From contig DGSC01000001.1 in the NCBI GenBank assembly GCA_002391275.1, forward strand, positions 56,841-85,290: DNA of 28,450 nt, given 5' to 3'. The translations under genes were made by a program, and so were the position numbers. Of the stretch, positions 6,822 through 14,146 are shown piece after piece (within the stretch, counting starts at the first letter, position 1; every line of letters begins with the position of its first letter). This DNA comes from Prevotellaceae bacterium UBA4372 (GTDB lineage: Bacteria > Bacteroidota > Bacteroidia > Bacteroidales > Bacteroidaceae). The notes below the pieces were generated by a model that saw nothing but the letters and a program-made list of their open reading frames with translations, did no database searches and was not told the origin of the DNA.

Positions 6822-8582
6822 TCAGTTCGTGTTTTTAGCGTGCTGCACTTGATTCATTACCCGAAGGAAATTGCCCCCCCAGATGAGGCGCAAATCCTCA
6901 TCGCTGAAATGGCGCTGAAGACGCATGGTAAGGTTAAGCATCTCTGACGCAGAAGCAAGTCCGCGTACGCCTCCGTCGCCATCGAAGTCAGAGCCAATGC
7001 CTATACTTTCTACGCCTGCCACGTTTGCCATGTGAAGTATGTGTGCCACAGCATCGTCGACAGAAGCCTCACCATCTTTACGGAGGAATCCATTGTAGAA
7101 AGTGACTTGGGCCACACCGCCTTTTGCAGCCAAGGCCTTCAGCTGTTCGTCTGTTAGGTTGCGGGGATGGTTGCACAGCGCTTTGCTTGAAGAATGTGAG
7201 CAAACAAGAGGCTGTCTGCTGATCTCGAGCGCATCATAGAAACTGCGCTCACTGGCATGCGAGAGGTCAACCATCAGACCTAATTCGTTCATCCTCTTTA
7301 TGACGTCGGCTCCAAAATCAGATACTCCCGTAACGCTTTCTCCATCGCGTGGGCGGGCAGAACCGCAAATATCGTTGTTGCCGTTATGGCACAGCGTGAT
7401 GTAAACGATGCCCTGCTTGGCAAAATGGTCGAGCAGTTTGATGTCGCGACCTATTGCATAGCCATTCTCTATACCAAGCATGATCGCCTTTCGATTTTCG
7501 GCTTTAAGCTGATAAAGCTCTTGAGGTGTCTGCGCTATTCCCAAAGCATGGGAATTATCGGCCGCCAGTTGGCGTACACGTGCCAAACGGTCGTCGGCAT
7601 AGACTTTGGCTTTGGCGTATCCTGCATCTGTGAGCTCGCCTTGAGGTAGATATGCGACCATGATGCATGCGTCGAGATGCCCCTCCGTCATTTTATGGAG
7701 ATCCATGAGAATACGTGGGTCACGTTGCTCAAAATGGATGTCTTGGTCGAAGAACATTGGGGTATCGCAGTGGCTGTCAAGCGTGAGGATGTTGCGATGG
7801 AGCTGGCAAGCCGAAGCGTATTGCTTAGCGCATGTCACCAACCATGTAAAGAGCGGGAGCATAGACATATCGCCACGAAGGCCAAAACATTCAGGATGCC
7901 ATTGGACACCAATAATGTTTTTCCCTTCATTCGACTCTATTGCCTCAATGACACCATCTGCAGCCGTCGCTGCTACACGCAAGTGCGGACCGGCTTCGCG
8001 AACAGCCTGATGGTGGAAAGAGTTTACAGCCAATGTCTTCTCTCCAAAGATTTCTTGCAAAAGCGTTCCTTCACCAATCTCTATGCTATGTGATGCATAG
8101 CTCCTGTCGAGCTCTTGTGAATGCTTGACGGCTGGGGATGGTATATCTTGCCATATAGAGCCGTCGAGAGCTGCGGCCAGCACTTGGCAACCTCTGCAAA
8201 TGCCGAGGATCGGTATTTGCCGGTCGAAAGCCAATCGCGTGAGAATGAGTTCGCTTTTATCTCGGCGCGGATTTATGCCATGAAGGGCGGGTATAGGCTC
8301 TTCTCCAAGAAAGAGTGGATTGATGTCGCCTCCCCCAGAAAGGATAAGCGCATCAATGCCATCAAGCATAGACGTCAGGGCATCTAAATCTTCCGTAGGT
8401 GGCAATATGACAGGCGCACCGCCAGCTTGGAGGACACTATTAAAGTATCCTTCTGCAAGCTCACATCCCTTGTCACCAAAATTTCCTGTGATTCCAACTT
8501 TGGGCTCATGGGAGGTGCCGGGAAATGTGGAATGCGCCGAATCGTAGACGGCCTTCCAATCGAATGAATTATTCATCTGCAT
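6822..8582 (-). CDS. Fusion of gamma-glutamyl hydrolase (C26) and membrane dipeptidase (M19)
   Basis: A 586-residue two-domain enzyme. Residues about 28-255 form a class I glutamine-amidotransferase-like C26 hydrolase with the nucleophile Cys129 (GICRGC) and the His229/Glu231 pair (QWHPE), similar to PuuD-type gamma-glutamyl-GABA hydrolases. Residues about 262-586 form an M19 dipeptidase: HCD zinc motif (His271, Asp273), ENG glutamate, DLSHAS and CSHSS histidines. The two halves could act in turn on gamma-glutamyl peptides, the first cutting the gamma bond and the second the released dipeptide. There is no signal peptide, so it is probably cytoplasmic. The frame is open 17 more codons into lrp. 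MQMNNS at 8582 (or 8576) overlaps lrp by only 8-14 bases and is preferred. Confidence 0.85.
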   Translation of the reverse strand: MQMNNSFDWKAVYDSAHSTFPGTSHEPKVGITGNFGDKGCELAEGYFNSVLQAGGAPVILPPTEDLDALTSMLDGIDALILSGGGDINPLFLGEEPIPALHGINPRRDKSELILTRLAFDRQIPILGICRGCQVLAAALDGSIWQDIPSPAVKHSQELDRSYASHSIEIGEGTLLQEIFGEKTLAVNSFHHQAVREAGPHLRVAATAADGVIEAIESNEGKNIIGVQWHPECFGLRGDMSMLPLFTWLVTCAKQYASACQLHRNILTLDSHCDTPMFFDQDIHFEQRDPRILMDLHKMTEGHLDACIMVAYLPQGELTDAGYAKAKVYADDRLARVRQLAADNSHALGIAQTPQELYQLKAENRKAIMLGIENGYAIGRDIKLLDHFAKQGIVYITLCHNGNNDICGSARPRDGESVTGVSDFGADVIKRMNELGLMVDLSHASERSFYDALEISRQPLVCSHSSSKALCNHPRNLTDEQLKALAAKGGVAQVTFYNGFLRKDGEASVDDAVAHILHMANVAGVESIGIGSDFDGDGGVRGLASASEMLNLTMRLQRHFSDEDLRLIWGGNFLRVMNQVQHAKNTN

Positions 8583-9102
8583 TATCTGTAACAAGCGCGT
8601 TCTTGCGGGTGGTAAGTGCTTTAAGAGCGGCAATATCGTCGTCCGAAAGACCTATAGGCACTTCTTTCTTTATACTTTGAGTGAGAGAGATTAGTGTCTC
8701 GGTAGATATTACGCCTGGTATTTCCTGAAGGCGGTTGTTCAATAGTTCCATGAGATGAGCATTGTCGCGGGCGTAAAGTTTCACAAGCATAGTATAGGGG
8801 CCTGTGGTGAAATGGCATTCGACGATCTCTGGAATGTTCTCAAACTCCTTAACGACATGCTTGTACATAGAACCCCGTTCCAATGTGATGCCAACATACG
8901 TGCATGTATTGTAGCCCAATGAAACAGGGTTGACGTTGTAGCCGGAACCGGTAATTACGCCAATATCAACAAGTCGCTGCACTCTCTGATGTATGGCGGC
9001 TCGCGACACACCGCACTCAATGGCCACCTCCTTAAAAGGTATGCGGGCATTGTGTGTAATGATTTCGAGGATTTTTTTATCGAGGCTGTCGATTTTTTCC
9101 AT
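8569..9102 (-). CDS. Lrp/AsnC-family regulator
   Basis: A 177-residue feast/famine regulator. The N-terminal helix-turn-helix (LDKKILEIITHNARIPFKEV...VSRAAIHQRVQRL) is followed by a RAM/AsnC ligand-binding domain (about residues 70-150, with the typical FTTGPYTMLVKLYARD segment). It is the first gene of the seven-gene minus-strand unit and directly precedes the peptidase fusion, so control of amino-acid or peptide use is plausible. The effector is unknown. Confidence 0.88.
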   Translation of the reverse strand: MEKIDSLDKKILEIITHNARIPFKEVAIECGVSRAAIHQRVQRLVDIGVITGSGYNVNPVSLGYNTCTYVGITLERGSMYKHVVKEFENIPEIVECHFTTGPYTMLVKLYARDNAHLMELLNNRLQEIPGVISTETLISLTQSIKKEVPIGLSDDDIAALKALTTRKNALVTDNADE

Positions 9103-9132
9103 AGCGCACTATTTATAAATCATTTTGCAATG

Positions 9133-9162
9133 CAAAGGTAGCTCTTTTATCGAAAAGTGCAA
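9133..9162 (-). promoter_or_regulatory. Promoter of lrp and the seven-gene unit
   Basis: Minus strand: TTG (9162-9160), 19 bases, then TACCTTTG (9140-9133), an excellent match to the Bacteroidetes promoter pattern. The transcription start is predicted near 9128, about 25 bases before the lrp ATG. Confidence 0.7.
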
Positions 9163-9173
9163 GCATAAGTGTA

Positions 9174-9209
9174 CAAAAAAATGACACCAAGGCTAAACAT
9201 TGGTGTCAT
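9174..9209 (-). terminator. Terminator of the FKBP gene cluster
   Basis: Perfect 10-base arms ATGACACCAA (9181-9190) and TTGGTGTCAT (9200-9209) with a 9-base loop. On the minus strand they are followed by a seven-T run (complement of 9175-9181). It lies 22 bases after the last FKBP stop codon and just ahead of the lrp promoter. Confidence 0.85.
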
Positions 9210-9230
9210 TTTGAGTCTTGGAGATGTTTG

Positions 9231-10121
9231 TTATTTGACGATTTCCAGAAGCTCTACGGTAAATATGAGTGTAGAGAACGGTGGAATCTTGCCAGCCTCA
9301 CGGGCTCCGTAGCCTAAATTCTGTGGAATATAGACTTCCCACTTTGAGCCTACAGGCATCATCGTAAGTGCTTCCGTCCATCCTTTGATGACCTGATTGC
9401 AGGCAAAGGTAGCAGGTTGCTTACGTTTGTAACTGCTGTCAAACTCTGTTCCATCAATCAGATGGCCTTCATAATTGACTTTTACTTTTTGCTCTGCTGT
9501 AGGCTTTTCTCCAGTTCCTGCTACAAGTACTTTGTATTGCAAGCCGCTCGGAGTCGTCTGGACACTATCCTTCTTGGCATTTGCTTTCAGGAAAGCCTCG
9601 CCATCGCGACGATTTTGGCCATATTTAGCCTCCATCTTCACGCTGTTGTAATAGTCCATCTGCTTGGCTGAAACGGCCTGTGCGCTATCGTTGGTCAGAG
9701 TGGCATTACCTGCAATCGCGGCACGGAATCCTTCTATGAAGCGTGCGCGGTTGAGCAAATCAGTAGAATCATTGATTTGACGGTTGGCGTGCGGGATAAT
9801 CTGGTTCTCCACTTGTTGGCGAATTTCTATGCCAGCAAGGCGGGCCTTCTCGCGCTTGTCTGCCTCTTCGAGCGTTACCTTGTCGAATCCTTTAAGGAAA
9901 TCAGCCATATAGGCCTCATCAACTCCCATCCGCTGAACGAGATAGCTCTGCAGACCTGTAGTCTGTGCCACCCCGAAAGCATAGCTGAAGTCAGCCATGG
10001 GAATGGTGTCGACCGTCTCTACTTGCGCTTTCTTCTTGCTCTTCCTCACGCGCTTGGCGGCACTGGTGCTTACGCACACCAGTAGGCCAAGAGCGAGAGT
10101 CATGAATTTCAGACCTTTCAT
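9231..10121 (-). CDS. FKBP-type peptidyl-prolyl isomerase, periplasmic
   Basis: A 296-residue Mip/FkpA-like protein. A Sec signal peptide (MKGLKFMTLALGLLVCVSTSA) has no lipobox cysteine at the cleavage site. An N-terminal FKBP_N dimerisation region (about 45-175, helical) follows. The C-terminal FKBP domain (about 190-296) has VNYEGHLIDGTEFDSSYKR, the VIKGWTEAL active-site loop and LGYGAREAGKIPPFSTLIF. It is probably a periplasmic folding helper. It starts 9 bases after the neighbouring lipoprotein paralogue and is likely co-transcribed with it. Confidence 0.9.
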   Translation of the reverse strand: MKGLKFMTLALGLLVCVSTSAAKRVRKSKKKAQVETVDTIPMADFSYAFGVAQTTGLQSYLVQRMGVDEAYMADFLKGFDKVTLEEADKREKARLAGIEIRQQVENQIIPHANRQINDSTDLLNRARFIEGFRAAIAGNATLTNDSAQAVSAKQMDYYNSVKMEAKYGQNRRDGEAFLKANAKKDSVQTTPSGLQYKVLVAGTGEKPTAEQKVKVNYEGHLIDGTEFDSSYKRKQPATFACNQVIKGWTEALTMMPVGSKWEVYIPQNLGYGAREAGKIPPFSTLIFTVELLEIVK

Positions 10122-10130
10122 CGTAGAGGT

Positions 10131-10997
10131 TTACTTTTCAATACCGAGCAGGTCGATGGTGAACACGAGTGCGCTGAAGGGCTTGATGTTACCCATGTCG
10201 TTGCTGCCATAGGCTTGGTCCTGAGGAATGTAAACCTTCCACTTAGAACCTACAGGCATCGTGGTGAGAGCGGCCTTGAAGCCGGGGATTACCTGACTTG
10301 CGCCAAATACGGTGGGTTCACCCTCGAGGTTGCTGTCGAAAACAGTGCCATCGATCAGTGTACCTTCGTAGTGAACCTTCACACGGCTGGTGTCGGCTGC
10401 AACCTCACCCTTGCCTTCAGTCAGCACTTCGTAGTAGATACCGTTGCCGAGGCTCTTGATGCCATCTTTCTTGGCAACTTTTGCCATGAATTCCTCACCG
10501 GCCTTTTTGTTGTCGCCATAGTTCTTCTCACGAGCTGCGCTGCGAACAGCCTCCATCTTCGTTTGAACGTAAGAGTTGGCAGAATCAATGCTCATGATTG
10601 TCTCCTTGCCAGCAACAGCTGCCATGAATCCAGCATAGACGTTGTCTTCATTGATAGTCTGAGTGCTGTCTTCGCCGAAAATCATTTGGTTGATGTTCTT
10701 GATCATGCCTTGGCTTACCTGCTGGCCAATCTGGATACCTGCATAATAAGCGGCCTTCTTTTTGTCTTCGCCTGCCTTAACGCTCTCATAGAAGCCTTTG
10801 AGGAATTCGTCAACGCATGTGGTGTCGACATTCATGCGCATTGAGAGATATTCCTTCAGACCTTGAGTCTGACTCATACCGATAGCATAGCTGAGGGTAT
10901 CAATGTCTGACTTGAGGCTGGCACTGGGAGCCGACTGGTTGCAAGAAGTCATGATTGCTGCCATGACTACTGCTGCGAAAAGTGTAATCTTTTTCAT
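10131..10997 (-). CDS. FKBP-type peptidyl-prolyl isomerase, lipoprotein
   Basis: A 288-residue paralogue of the neighbouring FKBP genes. The signal peptide ends in the lipobox MTSC (Cys19), so the protein is probably membrane-anchored in the envelope. A helical FKBP_N domain precedes a C-terminal FKBP domain with VHYEGTLIDGTVFDSN, VIPGFKAAL and AYGSNDMGNIKPFSALVF. In the last loop the usual GxxxxGxIPP pattern is altered to NDMGNIKPF, so substrate preference or activity may differ. It is the middle of three FKBP genes in a row, 69 bases after the cytoplasmic one and 9 before the periplasmic one. Confidence 0.9.
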   Translation of the reverse strand: MKKITLFAAVVMAAIMTSCNQSAPSASLKSDIDTLSYAIGMSQTQGLKEYLSMRMNVDTTCVDEFLKGFYESVKAGEDKKKAAYYAGIQIGQQVSQGMIKNINQMIFGEDSTQTINEDNVYAGFMAAVAGKETIMSIDSANSYVQTKMEAVRSAAREKNYGDNKKAGEEFMAKVAKKDGIKSLGNGIYYEVLTEGKGEVAADTSRVKVHYEGTLIDGTVFDSNLEGEPTVFGASQVIPGFKAALTTMPVGSKWKVYIPQDQAYGSNDMGNIKPFSALVFTIDLLGIEK

Positions 10998-11066
10998 TTT
11001 TGCTTTGTATTTATTTGGGGTTAAACGTTAAATTCGTTGGTTGCAGATTCTTGGGGACCTTCTTCA

Positions 11067-11651
11067 TCAGAGGACTTTGACAAGTTCTACGTCGAAGATC
11101 AGTGTAGAATAGGGAGGGATGCTACTGCCGGCTCCGCGCTCGCCATAGCCGAGCAGATAGGGAATGAAGAAACGATATTTGGCACCCTCCTTCATCAGCT
11201 GCACGCCTTCAGTCCATCCAGGAATGACGCCGTCCAAGGGGAAGTCGGCCGGTTCGCCTCGTTTATAGCTGCTGTCGAATACTGTGCCATCGATGAGGGT
11301 TCCTTCGTAATGGCAGCGAACCTTGTCCGTAGCTTTTGGGCTACGTCCGTCACCTTCGGCGAGAACGATATACTGAAGGCCGCTTTTTGTTACGACGACG
11401 TTGTCTTTCTTTGCGTTCTCTTCCAAAAAGGCTTTCCCTGCAGCGATAGCACCCTCAGCTTGTTTGCGTGCTTGCTTGTCGAAGTATTCGTTGAGCATAG
11501 CCTGAGCCTCACGGTGCGAAATAGCAGGCTCGGCATCCGTCAGTACGTCACAAATGCTTTGAGTGAAATCCTGAACATTGAAACCTTCAATGTTCATACT
11601 CTTCAATTGTTGGCCTATTCCTAAGCCTAAGGCATAACTAATCTTGTCCAT
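11067..11651 (-). CDS. FKBP-type peptidyl-prolyl isomerase, cytoplasmic (FklB-like)
   Basis: A 194-residue protein, close in length to FklB, with no signal peptide. It begins MDKISYALGLGIGQQL, the FKBP_N motif, with a helical dimerisation segment to about residue 85. The FKBP catalytic domain follows, with CHYEGTLIDGTVFDSSYKR, VIPGWTEGV and LGYGERGAGSSIPPYSTLIF. All key pocket residues look intact. It is the first gene of the FKBP cluster, downstream of a TACCTTTG box. Confidence 0.9.
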   Translation of the reverse strand: MDKISYALGLGIGQQLKSMNIEGFNVQDFTQSICDVLTDAEPAISHREAQAMLNEYFDKQARKQAEGAIAAGKAFLEENAKKDNVVVTKSGLQYIVLAEGDGRSPKATDKVRCHYEGTLIDGTVFDSSYKRGEPADFPLDGVIPGWTEGVQLMKEGAKYRFFIPYLLGYGERGAGSSIPPYSTLIFDVELVKVL

Positions 11652-11743
11652 TTATTGTATGTATCTCTATTTGTTCTTAATCGTTCTGTTGTTTTGCGCA
11701 CATTATTTTATATGTTCGCGCGCGTGTAATTGCAAAATCGTCG

Positions 11744-11751
11744 CAAAGGTA
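11744..11751 (-). promoter_or_regulatory. -7 box of the FKBP cluster
   Basis: TACCTTTG on the minus strand (complement of 11744-11751) matches TAnnTTTG. It lies 93 bases before the first FKBP ATG. A -33 element is not obvious. A longer leader than usual for this region is implied. Confidence 0.5.
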
Positions 11752-11800
11752 GTGCTTTTCTTTTATCTTTCGCATTGAAGCGGATATTTTTTAGTTTTTT

Positions 11801-11843
11801 TATCTTTGTTCTTATTCCGAGTCAAGCTTTTTTGCTAAATTTG
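11801..11843 (+). promoter_or_regulatory. Candidate -7 boxes for the sirtuin operon
   Basis: TATCTTTG (11801-11808) and TAAATTTG (11836-11843) both match TAnnTTTG upstream of the ATG at 11864. Neither has a clear TTTG at 19-20 bases upstream, so which one is used cannot be decided by eye. Confidence 0.4.
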
Positions 11844-11863
11844 CTGCGCTAAATATTGCAATT

Positions 11864-12571
11864 ATGAAAAAAGTCGTAATTCTTTCGGGTGCAGGCATGT
11901 CTGCTGAAAGTGGGATAAGCACGTTTCGGGACTCTGGCGGCCTTTGGGAGCAATATCGTGTCGAAGATGTTGCATCCATCGAGGGCTACTTGCGCAACCC
12001 ATCCCTCGTCATAGATTTCTACAACCAGCGTCGTCGTCAGTTGCTCACCGTAGAGCCTTGCCGCGGTCATTATCTTGTGGCGGAGCTCGAGCGCCATTTC
12101 GACGTCACCGTGGTGACCCAAAACATAGACAACCTTCACGAGCGTGCCGGTTCGTCAAAAGTGATTCATCTGCATGGCGAGCTGATGAAGGCCACGTCTA
12201 CAGCCCACCCAAATGATCCTTCGCAACTGGTAACTCTTGACGCCCAACACATAGATATTCACATGGGCGACAAGGCTTCAGACGGCAGCCAATTGCGTCC
12301 TTTCATTGTTTGGTTCGGCGAACCTGTGCCTGAGATTGAGCGAGCGGCAGAAGAAGTTGCCGAAGCAGACATCTTCGTGATAATAGGAACGAGCTTGAAT
12401 GTCTACCCTGCAGCAGGCCTCATCCAATATACTTCGCCCTCTGCCCCTGTTTATCTGATTGATCCGAAAGAGGTGCCATGGAACAGTTTCCACCGCTTCC
12501 ATCACATACGCAAGGGGGCTTCAGAAGGAATGGAAGAACTAATGAGAATATTAACCAAGGACGAGGCCTAA
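11864..12571 (+). CDS. Sir2-family NAD-dependent protein deacylase
   Basis: A 235-residue sirtuin close to E. coli CobB in size. NAD-binding motifs GAGMSAESGISTFRD (9-23) and TQNIDN (85-90) and the catalytic His104 (HLHGEL) are present. Tyr53 and Arg56 (FYNQRR) match the Tyr/Arg pair that lets SIRT5/CobB accept succinyl and malonyl lysine. The zinc-ribbon module (about 105-150) lacks all four usual cysteines. The only Cys in the protein is Cys66. The fold there is presumably held without zinc. It is the first gene of a three-gene plus-strand unit, 30 bases before the kinase gene. Confidence 0.9.
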   Translation: MKKVVILSGAGMSAESGISTFRDSGGLWEQYRVEDVASIEGYLRNPSLVIDFYNQRRRQLLTVEPCRGHYLVAELERHFDVTVVTQNIDNLHERAGSSKVIHLHGELMKATSTAHPNDPSQLVTLDAQHIDIHMGDKASDGSQLRPFIVWFGEPVPEIERAAEEVAEADIFVIIGTSLNVYPAAGLIQYTSPSAPVYLIDPKEVPWNSFHRFHHIRKGASEGMEELMRILTKDEA

Positions 12572-12601
12572 GGCCTGCGTTCATTCTTTTCATTACAGAA
12601 T

Positions 12602-13582
12602 ATGACAAAATTACAAGCCGTAATGGCAGAACACCGTCGCTGGCAACAGATATTAGGCCTCAGCACAGTAGCTGACCTAAACAAGGCAGTAAGAATGGGG
12701 CATGCCACCGACATCATCAACGTTTCCGAAGCTTTGCAAGAACGACGCATTGCAGCCGTTGCCGACGATATCCAGGCTAAGGGCAAGCGTTTGGTGTTGC
12801 TTGCAGGCCCCAGCAGCAGCGGAAAAACCACAACGAGCAAGCGTCTGTCTGTGCAGTTGGCTGCTTGCGGATTGAGGCCTCGCTCCATCTCTATGGACGA
12901 TTACTTTGTCAACCGCGACCAGACGCCGCGCGACAAGAACGGAGAATATGACTTCGAATGTCTGCAAGCGCTCGACATTCCCCTTTTCAATCAGCAATTA
13001 GTTGCTTTGCTACAAGGCGATGCCGTGGAGGTTCCCCGCTACGATTTCCAAACCGGCTCGCGGCAATCCGGCGAGACCATGCAATTGCAACCTACCGACG
13101 TACTGATTGTTGAAGGCATACATGCCCTCAACCCAGAACTCACACCTGCAATCTCCGACGATACTAAATACAAGCTTTACGTCTCAGCCCTGACAACGAT
13201 ACAACTCGACCAGCAACACCGAATCTCTACGTCGGACAACCGCTTGCTACGCCGAATCATTCGCGACCATAAGTTCCGTGGCTACAGTGCCAGCGAAACC
13301 ATCCACCGTTGGCCGAGCGTTCGTGCCGGCGAGGAACGTTGGATATTCCCTTATCAGGAGAATGCCGACCGCATGATAAATAGCGCCCTCATCTACGAGC
13401 TGGCCGTGTTGCGCAGTTTCGTCATGCCACTGCTTGAAGAGGTGCCGGCCGACAGTCCTGAATATGAGGAGGCCTTGCGTCTGCGTGGGCTGGTGGGCTT
13501 CTTCGAGCCTATCCCGCCCAAGCAGATTCCTCCCACTTCGCTCCTGCGTGAGTTCCTTGGAGGTTCCAGCTTCCACTATTAA
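12602..13582 (+). CDS. Uridine kinase-like P-loop protein lacking the N-terminal tRNA-synthetase-like domain
   Basis: A 326-residue nucleoside kinase. It has Walker A GPSSSGKTT (69-77), SMDDYFVNRDQTP, VPRYDFQTGSR, the Walker B-like VLIVEGIHALNPE, and the C-terminal signature PPTSLLREFLGGSSF. Related Bacteroidetes proteins I recognise are about 550 residues, with an N-terminal TGS/threonyl-tRNA-synthetase-like half of roughly 230 residues. Here the protein starts inside the linker that precedes the kinase half (HRRWQQILGLSTVADLN), and the sirtuin gene ends just upstream, so that half is absent. The kinase core looks complete. The substrate is unproven. Confidence 0.82.
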   Translation: MTKLQAVMAEHRRWQQILGLSTVADLNKAVRMGHATDIINVSEALQERRIAAVADDIQAKGKRLVLLAGPSSSGKTTTSKRLSVQLAACGLRPRSISMDDYFVNRDQTPRDKNGEYDFECLQALDIPLFNQQLVALLQGDAVEVPRYDFQTGSRQSGETMQLQPTDVLIVEGIHALNPELTPAISDDTKYKLYVSALTTIQLDQQHRISTSDNRLLRRIIRDHKFRGYSASETIHRWPSVRAGEERWIFPYQENADRMINSALIYELAVLRSFVMPLLEEVPADSPEYEEALRLRGLVGFFEPIPPKQIPPTSLLREFLGGSSFHY

Positions 13583-13613
13583 GGCTCATCTGTTTTTGAC
13601 AAATACCCAGGAA

Positions 13614-14042
13614 ATGAGCACCAATGACTATGTACAGTTGCTTGAGTCGCGGGGAGTGAAAGCCACTTCCACGCGTTTGCTCGTCTACAAAGCTTTAGCT
13701 CGTCATTCACATCCTTTATCGCTACGCGAGCTTGACGACTTGCTCAACACCGTAGACCGCTCGTCCATCTTCCGCACGCTGACCCTCTTGCTTCAGCATC
13801 ATCTGGTACATGTTATCGAGGGAGGAGCGGGCATAGCGCTCTATGAGGTTTGCGAGGGGAACGACCATTGCAGCCTCGACGACCAGCATGTTCATTTCTT
13901 TTGCACGCAATGCCAGCGAACCTTCTGTTTCCGAAGCCTCCATATTCCGGCCTTCGACATGCCTGAAGGCTTTGTTGCCACGGCTGTCAATTTCCTTGTA
14001 AAAGGCATTTGTCCCGATTGCGCCAATGCGCATGTGACGTAG
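13614..14042 (+). CDS. Fur-family transcriptional regulator
   Basis: A 142-residue Fur/Zur/PerR-type metalloregulator. The N-terminal winged helix (LESRGVKATSTRLLVYKAL ... SSIFRTLTLLLQHHLV) is followed by the dimerisation domain with HVHFFCTQC and a closing CPDC, giving two Cys pairs for a structural zinc site. The frame is open far upstream into the kinase gene, but the ATG at 13614, 31 bases after the kinase stop, gives the standard start (MSTNDYVQLLESRG). The sensed metal cannot be told. It is the last gene of the sirtuin unit. Confidence 0.88.
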   Translation: MSTNDYVQLLESRGVKATSTRLLVYKALARHSHPLSLRELDDLLNTVDRSSIFRTLTLLLQHHLVHVIEGGAGIALYEVCEGNDHCSLDDQHVHFFCTQCQRTFCFRSLHIPAFDMPEGFVATAVNFLVKGICPDCANAHVT

Positions 14043-14070
14043 TTCCTGTTCAAAACATGTTATAGACTTA

Positions 14071-14117
14071 AATCTGTACCGATACGGTCCCCAAGCCGTA
14101 TCGGTACAGATTTTTTT
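14071..14117 (+). terminator. Strong intrinsic terminator after the Fur-family gene
   Basis: Perfect 17-base arms (14071-14087 and 14096-14112, starting AATCTGTACC) with an 8-base loop. The downstream arm ends in TT and continues into a run of T to 14117. It lies 28 bases after the Fur-family stop codon and faces the converging helicase gene. Confidence 0.93.
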
Positions 14118-14146
14118 GTATCGTCACTAACCAACGGCCGAAGGCC

